Assembly: GCA_016722075.1 (NCBI GenBank)
Contig: JADKGW010000001.1
Coordinates: 2,046,001 to 2,110,000 of the forward strand
Source: Candidatus Kouleothrix ribensis
GTDB taxonomy: Bacteria; Chloroflexota; Chloroflexia; Chloroflexales; Roseiflexaceae
Direction of reading: 5' to 3'
Length of the DNA stretch: 64,000 nucleotides
Shown here: in pieces, positions 25,329 through 33,176 of the stretch
Layout: each line of letters starts with the position of its first letter
Numbering within the stretch: the stretch's first letter is position 1
The notes under the pieces: model-generated
What the model was told of the DNA's origin: nothing
Databases searched by the model: none
What the model saw: the letters and a program-made list of their open reading frames with translations, nothing else
Translations under genes and position numbers: made by a program

Positions 25329-25550
25329 TTACGATACCTGGAGCTGCGGCCGGCTGCGCGCAGCGGAGGTGTGCGGGCGTTGCGCAAGTTGCTCCAGCTC
25401 GGCGATGGCGGCGTCCGCCTCCGCCTCTTCCCGAATGTGCTGTCCGAGCTGCTGTGCCGCAGCGCGAAACTGCGGTTCGCGCACAACGCGCTGGACCGCA
25501 CTGCGAATGGCCTCAATCGACGCCGTCGGTCGCAGCAGTCTGCTCCCGGC
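25329..25550 (-). pseudogene. C-terminal remnant of a GT-B glycosyltransferase
   Basis: The minus strand encodes LLRPTASIEAIRSAVQRVVR, EPQFRAAAQQLGQHIREEAE and AIAELEQLAQ before a TAA at 25329-25331. This matches the C-terminal helix region of macrolide-type UDP-glycosyltransferases (alpha-rich AV.RVL..P.YR.AA..L). A stop immediately upstream and lack of the catalytic half show it is a remnant. The stretch 25222-25328 holds nothing recognisable. Confidence 0.55.
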
Positions 25551-25586
25551 TTAGCCCTGCCGATTGACTCGCCGGGGAGTTGCTGC

Positions 25587-25606
25587 TATAATAAAGCGAA
25601 CGTTCG
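25587..25606 (+). promoter_or_regulatory. Promoter -10 and palindromic operator of the TetR gene
   Basis: TATAAT at 25587-25592 is followed by the perfect palindrome CGAACGTTCG at 25597-25606, 24 bases before the TetR start at 25630. An operator overlapping the transcription start is the usual way such regulators repress themselves. Confidence 0.6.
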
Positions 25607-25629
25607 ATTTATATAGGTGATCTCTTCTC

Positions 25630-26247
25630 ATGCCAAAAGTCACCGAGGCCCACAGCGCCGCGCGCCGCCAGCAGATCATCGACGCCGCCTATCGCTGCTT
25701 TGCGCGCAAGGGCTTTCACCAGGCATCGATGCGCGACATCTACGAGGAGGCCAAGCTCAGCCCTGGCGCGGTTTATCACTACTTCCCGAGCAAGGACGCG
25801 ATCATCCAGGCCAGCTTCGAGTTCGATGAGCAGCGCAGCCTGGATCTGTTCGCCGCCGCCACGGCGAGCGACGACCCGCTCAAGGCGCTGCGCGAGCTGA
25901 TCGCCTTCTTCTTCCGTGGCCTCGAAAGCGCTGCCGATCTCGGCGCAGGCCGCGTGAATGTGCAGGGCTGGGGCGAGGCGCTGGTCAACCCGCCGCTGCG
26001 CGAGACGCTCCAGCGCGTGATGGCGCAGTACCTCGCTGCACTGACGGCGATCGTCCGCCGAGCCCAGGCCGCCGGGCAGCTCGACCCCGCCCTCGATCCG
26101 CAGGCCTTCGGGCGCATCCTGCTCTCGATCTACTACGGGTTTGAGCTGCAAAAAGCGCTTGACCCCGCGGTCGAGGTGCCGGCGTACGCCGCAACTGTTC
26201 AGGCCCTGCTCACCGCGGCGTCGCGCGGCGGATCCGGCGGCGGCTGA
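25630..26247 (+). CDS. TetR/AcrR-family regulator
   Basis: 205 residues. The helix-turn-helix is typical (IIDAAYRCFARKGFHQASMR, KLSPGAVYHYFPSKDAIIQA). The C-terminal region is helical with a Gly-rich tail. A palindrome over its promoter suggests autorepression, and the DinB-hydrolase fusion gene 58 bases downstream on the same strand is probably in the same transcription unit. Confidence 0.88.
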   Translation: MPKVTEAHSAARRQQIIDAAYRCFARKGFHQASMRDIYEEAKLSPGAVYHYFPSKDAIIQASFEFDEQRSLDLFAAATASDDPLKALRELIAFFFRGLESAADLGAGRVNVQGWGEALVNPPLRETLQRVMAQYLAALTAIVRRAQAAGQLDPALDPQAFGRILLSIYYGFELQKALDPAVEVPAYAATVQALLTAASRGGSGGG

Positions 26248-26305
26248 GCGCATCCAGGGCATAGTCGGGACTGTGGAGCGTACCACACAAAAGTAAGGAG
26301 GCGTT

Positions 26306-27631
26306 ATGACAGCGATCACAGCGAAGACGACCTCGGCGCCACGCGTCGTCGATCGGGCGGCGCTGCGCGCCGAGCTCGAGGCGACGAATACGCAGTTTCG
26401 CACGCTGGTGGAGTCGCTTTCGGAGGAGCGGTGGCGACAGCCGAGTCCGGGCAGCGCCTGGACGGTGGGCGAGGTGATGGTGCATCTGACCTGGGCGCTC
26501 GAGCAGCTGCCGGCCGAGGTGGCGAGCGCGCGGCACGGCAAGGGGATGTTCAACTACCCGGCCTGGCTCGCCAACCCGGCGAGCTACTGGATCAACCGCT
26601 GGGACGCCCGCGGCGTCACCCGCGCGGCGGTGGTGGGCCGCTACGCCGCCGCCATGGCCGCCGTGCTCACCAGCCTGGATACCGTGGCCGACGGCGATTG
26701 GGATCTGGGGGCGAACTTCTACGGCCATGGCTTCTACACGATCGAGGGGCTGTTCCACACCCCGGCGCAGCACCTGGCCGAGCACACTGCGGCGCTCGCG
26801 AACCTGGGGGCGGCGACGAGCGATGGCGCCTTCATCGCCACGCGCGTCGGGCCGCTACACGTGCGCCAGATCGGCTCCGGCCCGCCGGCGGTGCTCTGGC
26901 ATAGCCTGTTCGTCGACAGCGCGAGCTGGCACCATGTCGAGCCGGTCCTCAGCGCGGATCGGCGGCTGATCCTGATCGATGGCCCCGGCCACGGCGCAAG
27001 CGGCGACTCTGGCAAACCGTACACCATGCGCGACTGCGCGGCGGCTGCGCTCGACGTGCTCAACGCCTTGGGGGTGACGGAGCCAGTGGACTGGGTGGGC
27101 AATGCCTGGGGCGGCCATGTCGGCATCACCCTCGCCGCTGCGCATCCCGAGCGGCTGCGCAGCCTGATCGCCATCGGCGCGCCGGTCGCGGCCTACACGC
27201 CGGCTGAGGCACGTGAGACCCGGCTCCTGCTCGCGGTGTACCGATTGCTCGGGCCGGTCGGGTTCATCCGAAATGCGGTCGCCGAGGTGCTCCTCTCGCC
27301 TGCGACACGCGAGCGCGACCTTGCGGCGGCCGACTATGTGCGCGCCCAGATCGGCCGTGCGGATCGCCGCCGGCTGCGCAACGCGGTCGAGTCGATCTCG
27401 CTGGGCCGCGAAGATCTCACCGGTCTCCTGCCCGCTCTCCGGGTACCAACCTTGTTCGTGACGGGCGCCCACCACACGGGGTTTACGCCGGAGCAGGCGC
27501 GTGAGTCGATCGCCCTGGTGCCCGGCGGGCAGCTCGCGACCGTGCCCGCTGCGGCGTATCTGGCGCCCCTGGAGCAGCCGGACGAGACTGCGCGGGTTGT
27601 GCGGAGGTTCTGGGCCGCCACGCGCGGGTGA
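26306..27631 (+). CDS. DinB-like domain fused to a catalytically dead alpha/beta hydrolase
   Basis: 441 residues. Residues 15-165 are a DinB/maleylpyruvate-isomerase-like four-helix domain that keeps three candidate metal histidines (H60, H156, H160). Residues 180-441 have the alpha/beta hydrolase fold (VLWHSLFVDSASW, LILIDGPGHGAS, VGNAWGGHVG, LFVTGAHHTGF, PLEQPDE). The nucleophile elbow reads G-N-A-W-G, with Ala267 in place of Ser; the usual acid position reads GAHH and the usual His position reads AAYL. All three catalytic positions therefore appear lost. The domain may bind a ligand or support the DinB part. AAGGAGG lies before the ATG. Confidence 0.8.
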   Translation: MTAITAKTTSAPRVVDRAALRAELEATNTQFRTLVESLSEERWRQPSPGSAWTVGEVMVHLTWALEQLPAEVASARHGKGMFNYPAWLANPASYWINRWDARGVTRAAVVGRYAAAMAAVLTSLDTVADGDWDLGANFYGHGFYTIEGLFHTPAQHLAEHTAALANLGAATSDGAFIATRVGPLHVRQIGSGPPAVLWHSLFVDSASWHHVEPVLSADRRLILIDGPGHGASGDSGKPYTMRDCAAAALDVLNALGVTEPVDWVGNAWGGHVGITLAAAHPERLRSLIAIGAPVAAYTPAEARETRLLLAVYRLLGPVGFIRNAVAEVLLSPATRERDLAAADYVRAQIGRADRRRLRNAVESISLGREDLTGLLPALRVPTLFVTGAHHTGFTPEQARESIALVPGGQLATVPAAAYLAPLEQPDETARVVRRFWAATRG

Positions 27632-27689
27632 TCACCGCGACGCCTGGTACAACTTCGCCGCCCTGTTGCCGACAGCGAGGAGCGAGGCT

Positions 27690-28029
27690 GTGAATGATCG
27701 CGTATTCATCGCCACGACCGGCAGTGGCCTGACGCGTGCCAGTCAGCATGCTGGTGGGCGCTGGGAGGTGGAGCGCCTGCTGCCGGGCAGCGACGTCCGC
27801 TGCCTCGCGGCCGATCCACTGCACCGCGATCGGGTCTACGCAGGGACCCAGGGACAGGTCGTCCTGCGATCGGACGACCGTGGCCGGACGTGGCGTCAGG
27901 TTGGCCTAGCGGGGCAGACCGTCAAAGCGATCGCGGCGAGCCCGACACGCGCGGGGGTTGTGTACGCGGGCACAAAGCCTGCCGGTATGTTCGTCTCCGA
28001 CGATGGTGGGGTGAGTTGGGCCGAGCTCG
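27690..28029 (+). pseudogene. BNR/sortilin-type beta-propeller protein, 3'-truncated
   Basis: From GTG 27690 the frame encodes repeated blade motifs (DRVFIATTGSGLTRA, LRSDDRGRTWRQV, MFVSDDGGVSWAEL), the Asp-box pattern of BNR/photosystem-stability/sortilin propellers. Only two to three blades remain. At about 28029 the propeller sequence stops and the frame runs into the tail of a cytochrome-c-like gene read out of frame, ending at 28202. A deletion has joined two unrelated genes. Confidence 0.65.
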
Positions 28030-28170
28030 TCGCCTGCAAATGGGCGGAAGCTCACCACGGAGATGCCCTGGCAGGGCCTTGCTGGTCTGAGCGACGACGA
28101 TCTTCGCGCAATCTACGCCCATCTGGAGCAGGTAGGTCCCCAGTCGGCTTCTCAATCGGCGCGTCCGTAG
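28030..28170 (+). pseudogene. C-terminal remnant of a cytochrome c-like protein
   Basis: In the frame starting TCG at 28030 the translation reads SPANGRKLTTEMPWQGLAGL then SDDDLRAIYAHLEQ and ends at TAG 28168-28170. The MPW...LSDDDLRAIYAHL pattern, with the axial Met, is the C-terminal end of class I c-type cytochromes. The heme-binding CxxCH part is absent. Confidence 0.6.
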
Positions 28171-28201
28171 CGGCAGGTTTACAGGCAGAGGGAGACAGTT
28201 G

Positions 28202-28585
28202 ATGACCCACACGATAGCTCGGCCAGGATCATGGTGGCTTGCCGCAGTAACTGCCATAGCCTGGCTCGGGTTCTTCATCCACAATATTGCCGATCTGCCC
28301 GGCCAGTCGCTGTTCAGCCCGGAAACCGGCCTGCCGACGCTGGTGTATCTTGTGCTCTTCCTGGCCTGGTGGTGGTTCCCGTCCCGGCGAGTCACGCTCT
28401 GGCTGCTGTTCGGCTGGGGCTTGCTAAATCTGATCGGGGGCGGCTTGAGCGTCATCCCATTTCCCTTCCTGCCGTTCTACCCGGAGCAGTCCTGGCGTCA
28501 TTATCTCTTTCATGTGGCGTATGGTGCTTCGCAACTCCCGCTGATCGCTGTGACAGGTGCCTGGCTCCGCCCGCGAGATCATTGA
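28202..28585 (+). CDS. Four-helix membrane protein
   Basis: 127 residues from ATG 28202. Hydrophobic segments include WWLAAVTAIAWLGFFIHNIA, LPTLVYLVLFLAWWWF, LWLLFGWGLLNLIGGGLSV and YGASQLPLIAVTGAW. GAGGGAGA precedes it. Similar proteins occur in Chloroflexota and actinobacteria as far as I recall; no function known. Confidence 0.65.
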   Translation: MTHTIARPGSWWLAAVTAIAWLGFFIHNIADLPGQSLFSPETGLPTLVYLVLFLAWWWFPSRRVTLWLLFGWGLLNLIGGGLSVIPFPFLPFYPEQSWRHYLFHVAYGASQLPLIAVTGAWLRPRDH

Positions 28586-28934
28586 GCCTGGACAGTGTTT
28601 TATAGTGGTCGCGAGCGCCTTGTCGGGTATGTGCGAGATTTACTGCGCTCTCACCTGTTCAAGAGCCTGCACCAGACTCCTCCATGTGCCCACGTCATCC
28701 AGAAAGGCAAAGGTTCGCATGCAATGAGCATTGCATTGTGTCGAAAGCTATCGTTCTCGCGTGCTATAATAGACGTATTTCATGAATCACCTATCCGATC
28801 GGCTGCTACTGATGTCTACTGAGGATTCCGTAGCCTCTGCTGAACTTCCGCAGCACCATCGGCTATGCTCGCTCTACAAAGAGCTGGTGGCATAGCCACC
28901 ATATCGCCGGTGTGGGTGCAGCGAAGAGGTCACG
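28586..28934 (+). other. Intergenic region with a promoter-like element
   Basis: No credible gene. A TATAAT box at 28765-28770 in an AT-richer stretch could drive the broken XRE gene beginning at 28935. The rest shows no hairpin or repeat that I could see. Confidence 0.4.
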
Positions 28935-29467
28935 ATGACGCAGCGCAGTGAAACCTTCTACGAGGGCAAGACGGCACCGATGACCGAGGCAGAGCTCGGC
29001 GCCCAGATCGGAGTCGCTGGTCCCAGTATTCAGCGCTATAAGGCCGGCTATATCCCACCCGAGTCGCGGCCGGTTCACATCCTGGCGACAGCTGGAGTTC
29101 AACGCGGCTTTCTCGCCCGTGCATGGCTGATGCGCTTTCTTCAGGCCGCACGATACCCCGCGCCGGAGGTGTTACTCACACAGCTTGCTGAGACGCCACA
29201 CGGGGCTGCGCCTGCCCTGCCTGGGGCGTTCCCCAGGATCCGCGCGCCGCGGAGTCCTGGGGTGTGGCAGGCCCAGTCAACAGGGCACTCGATGCCGCGC
29301 AGGCGGCCGGTGAGGAGAGCCTGGTGCTCGCCGAGCGACTCGGCAGCCTGGAGCGACGCGCCACGGCCCTGGGACAGCTCGGCTGGGTCGCACACGGCCA
29401 TGGGGACTATGTGGCGGCCCGGCGTGCGGTCGAGGCGCTCGCCGCCCTGGCAACCATAGCGGCATAA
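28935..29467 (+). pseudogene. XRE-(NB-ARC)-TPR regulator reduced to its two ends
   Basis: The first part encodes an XRE-type helix-turn-helix with an internal deletion (TEAELGAQIGVAGPSIQRYK, AGYIPPESRPVHILATA) and RGFLARAWLMRFLQAARYPA. The second part, in another frame from about 29264, encodes a TPR-like end (SLVLAERLGSLERRATALGQ, GWVAHGHGDYVAARRAVEAL). The central NB-ARC ATPase is gone and the parts are out of frame. The TPR remnant at 9930-10605 may derive from the same sort of gene. Confidence 0.6.
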
Positions 29468-29483
29468 GCGAGAGGAGCGAAAC

Positions 29484-30266
29484 ATGCCATTCGTAACCAA
29501 CCAGGGTGTTCGGACGCACTATGTTGTCGAGGGATCCGGGCCGCCGGTTCTGCTGATCCACGGCTTCTCGGGCAACCACACCAGCTGGAGCGGCTATGAC
29601 TATGTCGCGCCGCTGCGCGAGCGCTTCCAGCTGATCATGCCCGACGTGCGCGCCCACGGGCAGAGCGATGGCCCGGACGACCCGGCGGCCTACCGGATGG
29701 ATCTGCTCGCAGCCGATATGATCGCGATTCTGGATGACCTGGGGATCGCGCGCGCGCATGTGCTGGGCTACTCGATGGGCGGGGTGATCGGCTACGCCCT
29801 GGCCCGCGATTGGCCGCAGCGGCTGCGCTCGCTGGTGGTGGGCGGGGCGAGCCCGTACGATACGGAGCCACGCGGCGAGCCATCATTCCTGCTCGAACTC
29901 TACGAGCGAGCGGCGCATGAGGGCACCGAGGTGTTGGTGGAAGGCATCCGCAGCTGGGCTGGCGCGATCACCCCCGCGTACGAGGCCCGGCTGAGGGCCG
30001 CGAATGTGTCGGGCGGGGCGGCCCTGCAGCGCTGGGCGCACGAGCACCGGATGGACTTCACTGCAGCGCTGCCGGGCATGACCATGCCCTGCCTGCTCTA
30101 CTGCGGCGAGGACGATGACGACTACACGGATATGCAGCGCGCGGCCGCAGAGCTCCCGCACGCCCGCTTCATCGGGCTGCCGGGCATGAACCATGTCCAG
30201 GTCTCAGGGGCGAGCGCCCAGCTGGTGCCAGAGCTCATTGCCTTCTGGAACTCCGTCGGAGCGTAG
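29484..30266 (+). CDS. Alpha/beta hydrolase
   Basis: 260 residues. Complete catalytic triad: Ser97 in GYSMGG, an acid in CGEDDDDY, and His237 in GMNHVQ; oxyanion region LLIHGFSGNHTSW. It resembles pimeloyl-ester/lactonase-type hydrolases; substrate unknown. AGAGGAG precedes ATG 29484. In contrast to the DinB fusion at 26306, this hydrolase looks active. Confidence 0.88.
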   Translation: MPFVTNQGVRTHYVVEGSGPPVLLIHGFSGNHTSWSGYDYVAPLRERFQLIMPDVRAHGQSDGPDDPAAYRMDLLAADMIAILDDLGIARAHVLGYSMGGVIGYALARDWPQRLRSLVVGGASPYDTEPRGEPSFLLELYERAAHEGTEVLVEGIRSWAGAITPAYEARLRAANVSGGAALQRWAHEHRMDFTAALPGMTMPCLLYCGEDDDDYTDMQRAAAELPHARFIGLPGMNHVQVSGASAQLVPELIAFWNSVGA

Positions 30267-30317
30267 CGTGACGGCCTGAGCGCCATCAACACCGTGTACG
30301 TATGACGTGAGTGCCTG

Positions 30318-30428
30318 ATGCATGAGATCGCGTTTGCGCCGGCCCATGAGCTCGCCCAGGCTATCCGCGCGCGTCGCATGTCTTCCACCGCGCTGGTCGA
30401 GCACTACCTTTCCCGCACCGCCCGATTA
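30318..30428 (+). pseudogene. N-terminal scrap of an amidase
   Basis: Thirty-seven codons read IAFAPAHELAQAIRARRMSS then TALVEHYLSRTARL, the first helices of GatA/amidase-signature enzymes. The homology ends just before the Shine-Dalgarno of the next gene and continues into it in frame, so automated gene calling may wrongly extend the downstream protein to 30318. Confidence 0.55.
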
Positions 30429-30443
30429 TCAACGGAGACTCAC

Positions 30444-30914
30444 ATGAAATCGTATCCGCAGATGCCGCCCTTCACCCACGATGAGCTGACCGCATTTCTT
30501 GAGGAAGCGCCGATTGCGCGCCTCAGCAGTTTGAATCCCGATGGGACAATTCACATGGCAGCATGCTATTTCAGATACGAGAACGGCGCCATCTTGCTTG
30601 GGACGCAAGATATGACGCATAAGGTTCAGAACATCAAGCACAGCCCGAAGGTCACGTTGCTCATTGACAATCAGGCCCCACCGTGGAAGGGTGTGCTCAT
30701 CTACGGTGAAGCAGAGCTGGATTACGACGATGTAGTCGCAAAGCGCGTCGCAATCTTTGAGCGCTACATGCCTGCCGAGAATGCACGGCGATTGGCAGCT
30801 GGGTTAGCAAATACCTATACTCCGGTGATCATTCGGATCACACCAACACGTATCTCGTCCTATGACTACTCAAAACAAGGCTTTATTCAAGCCAGCCTTG
30901 CAGCCATGCCATGA
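30444..30914 (+). CDS. Pyridoxamine 5'-phosphate oxidase-family (split-barrel flavin-binding) protein
   Basis: 156 residues from ATG 30444 with CGGAGA upstream. Features of the split beta-barrel family: FLEEAPIARLSSLNPDGTIH, ACYFRYENGAILLGT, KVQNIKHSPKVTLLIDNQAP, GVLIYGEAELD. Such proteins bind FMN or F420. The substrate is unknown. Base composition is a little AT-richer than in neighbours. Confidence 0.82.
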   Translation: MKSYPQMPPFTHDELTAFLEEAPIARLSSLNPDGTIHMAACYFRYENGAILLGTQDMTHKVQNIKHSPKVTLLIDNQAPPWKGVLIYGEAELDYDDVVAKRVAIFERYMPAENARRLAAGLANTYTPVIIRITPTRISSYDYSKQGFIQASLAAMP

Positions 30915-30948
30915 GGGTAGATTACACCTACGCAAGTGCAGACCATGC

Positions 30949-31548
30949 TCATGATACGCTCAACACCCCACCGACGGCAGCCAGCCGAACAGCAGGCACC
31001 ACAGGAAGCTGAGCCAATCGAGGATGGCCGGGCCACCGAGCGCGCCGCCGACCTCGTTGGCGCGATCGTCGTTGCCAAGGCTCCACCAGGGCCGGCTGCA
31101 GCAGCGTTGCGGCCGGGTGGCCGGGCGGCGGCAGCTGCACCAGCGCGTCGCCGAGCGTCGGGTCGCCCGGGCCGGCGGCGATAGGTACGGGCGTGCCATT
31201 CTCCAGCGCCAGGGTGTCGGGGTTGGCCTGTGGCAAGAACTGGAGCGGGTCGGCCCAGGTCGTCTGGCCGAGCCAGCCGACCGTGCCGACAAACTGGCGG
31301 AGTAGGGTGCCGAACGGCTCGCTGGCGCCGGGCGGGAGCACCGGCGGCCCGCAGCCACGGCCGTAGCTGACGCCAGGCGCATCCTCCCAGATCTGCTCGT
31401 AAACTCCGGCGCGCAGTACATCCACCAGCGTCGCCCCAACATCATCGAAATCATCGCCGGTCGGGGCGCGTCGCATCCGCCCGCCGATGGGTTCCGATGC
31501 GCCGCGATGCGCGCGCCTGCGACTGTGCGAGCGCCAGCCTGCGCTCAA
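30949..31548 (-). pseudogene. Degraded unknown gene with probable frameshift
   Basis: The minus strand has a protein-like stretch (TLVDVLRAGVYEQIWEDAPG, FGTLLRQFVGTVGWLGQTTW, DALVQLPPPGHPAATLLQPA), then turns into an Arg-rich run near 31080, while another minus frame takes over with NDDRANEVGGALGGPAILDW and LSFLWCLLF before a stop at 30960. This switch suggests a frameshift in a once longer gene. I could not name the family. Confidence 0.35.
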
Positions 31549-31655
31549 GCTTAGTTACACGCTGCCATTCCAAAGTGAGACTGCGCTCATAGAATGATTG
31601 CGCACCCTCGCTGCATCACTGGCAAGCTGCTTGACGAGGGCCGGCTCGATCTGCT

Positions 31656-31822
31656 TCCGCAATCGCACAGCTCGGCTTCCGCAATCTGCCGTCGTTTCGG
31701 ATGCTCGAACCAGCTGCCGGCGTCGGCAATATCATTTCGGCAATGCCGCCACAGCTGCGTGGATTCACGACTACTTCTTCGCCAAAGCCGTGCGCCTGGT
31801 TCGGCCCGATGGCAGTGCCTAA
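31656..31822 (+). pseudogene. Second, internally deleted copy of the N6-adenine methylase
   Basis: 31663-31761 is nearly identical to 2870-2968 (about three differences in the first 95 bases), encoding LEPAAGVGNII. It then jumps to a later part of the same protein family (IHDYFFAKAVRLVRPDGSA in another frame). The missing middle is the segment still present at about 2960-3165. The two scars together suggest a mobile or repeated gene that was broken more than once. Confidence 0.65.
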
Positions 31823-32031
31823 CATCATGTTGAAACTATTCTGAAATGATAGCGGTGATTTATCAGTACCTCGCCAATGTAGAATAGTCGATGCTACCTG
31901 TGTGGAGGTGCGCATGTGACTATGCCGCCGCCTCAGCGCAATGATAGCCGGCTCGGCCCACCCACGTTGAAATCTGCCAGAAGGTTGACCCTGCCCGTCA
32001 AACGTTCATGTGATCTACACGGAGGCACACA

Positions 32032-33054
32032 ATGCACGCTCCCAAACCTTCAACCCACCACGCGTGGCATTACCGCATGCTGCTGGTTGGAATCGCCGTC
32101 ATCACCCTTATTCTCGCTGCCTGCGGCACACCGCCACCGCCCAAAGTCTATCGCGTTGGGGTGCTGTCTGGCCTGGAGTATGCCGCTGGCGTTACCGATG
32201 GCTTCAAAGCCGGTTTGTCTGAGCTTGGCTATCGCGAGGGCGAGAATATTAGCTACGACATTCAGGCGACGAATATCGACCCGGTGGCCTACCAGCGCAT
32301 CCTCCAGGGGTTTGTGGCGAATAAGGTCGACTTGATCCTGGCCTTCCCGACCGAGGCCGCGCTGGACGCTAAGGCCATCGCTGCGACGAACGACATCCCG
32401 GTCGTGTTTGGATTCGCCCAGATTGAAGGGGTCAATCTCGTTAAGAGCGTGCGCGAGCCCGGCAAGAATCTCACTGGTGTGCGCCTGCCTGGGCCTGAGC
32501 TTGCGATCAAGCGCTTCGAGGTTATGCACACGATCGTACCGCAGGCGAAACGCATCCTGGTGCCGTACCTGCGCGACTATCCAATCGTCCCGCCGCAGCT
32601 TGAGGCGCTGCGCCCGGTTGCCGCAGCCGCAGGTGTCACCCTGGTAGAGCTGCCGGTTGCCAGCCCCGATGAGCTTGAGGCTGCGCTCAAACTCCAGGGT
32701 TCCGGCGACACCGTGAACGTCGATGCGATCTTGCAGCTGGTCGAGCCGGTAGCCGTGACGCCCGCTTTCTTCGTCGTGCTGGGTCGGTTCGCTGCCGAGC
32801 ACCGGCTGCCGCTTGGCGGTGCGTATCTTTCCGTCGATGGCTACGAATCATTGTTTGGTATCCATGTCGACTCGAAAGATATCGGCCACGATGCTGCATC
32901 CCTGGCCGACAAGGTGCTCAAGGGTGCTCCGGCCGGTTCTATCCCGGTGATATCCGGCGATAGCATCTTTCAAATCAACTACCGTGAAGCCCAGCGGCTT
33001 GGCCTGTCCATCCCCGCAGGCATTATCAGCGAGGCCGACCAGGTTCTGAAGTAG
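32032..33054 (+). CDS. ABC-transporter substrate-binding lipoprotein (ABC_sub_bind family)
   Basis: 340 residues. A signal peptide ends in the lipobox LILAACG (Cys31). The remainder is the ABC_sub_bind fold: YRVGVLSGLEYAAGVTDGF, VDLILAFPTEAAL, NDIPVVFGFAQIEGVNLV, KNLTGVRLP, and a closing FQINYREAQRLGLSIPAGI. GGAGG precedes the ATG. No permease or ATPase gene follows; instead a sensor protein gene comes after a terminator. The pair may act as a ligand-sensing module, as known for periplasmic binding proteins that feed dCache receptors, but this is inference. Confidence 0.88.
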   Translation: MHAPKPSTHHAWHYRMLLVGIAVITLILAACGTPPPPKVYRVGVLSGLEYAAGVTDGFKAGLSELGYREGENISYDIQATNIDPVAYQRILQGFVANKVDLILAFPTEAALDAKAIAATNDIPVVFGFAQIEGVNLVKSVREPGKNLTGVRLPGPELAIKRFEVMHTIVPQAKRILVPYLRDYPIVPPQLEALRPVAAAAGVTLVELPVASPDELEAALKLQGSGDTVNVDAILQLVEPVAVTPAFFVVLGRFAAEHRLPLGGAYLSVDGYESLFGIHVDSKDIGHDAASLADKVLKGAPAGSIPVISGDSIFQINYREAQRLGLSIPAGIISEADQVLK

Positions 33055-33061
33055 GCCAATC

Positions 33062-33100
33062 GTTTTCGTCTGTGCGCTCTATGAGCGCACAGACGAAAAC
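33062..33100. terminator. Long perfect hairpin, bidirectional terminator
   Basis: An 18-bp perfect stem (33062-33079 with 33083-33100), loop TAT, with TTTT at its left edge and AAAA at its right edge. It lies 8 bases past the lipoprotein stop. Confidence 0.8.
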
Positions 33101-33176
33101 CAAAGCACCGCGCTGCTCAAGGCTACAAACGCCAAGCGCCCGCGTCAAGGCATTGATTTAGGACAAGAGGTTAGCA

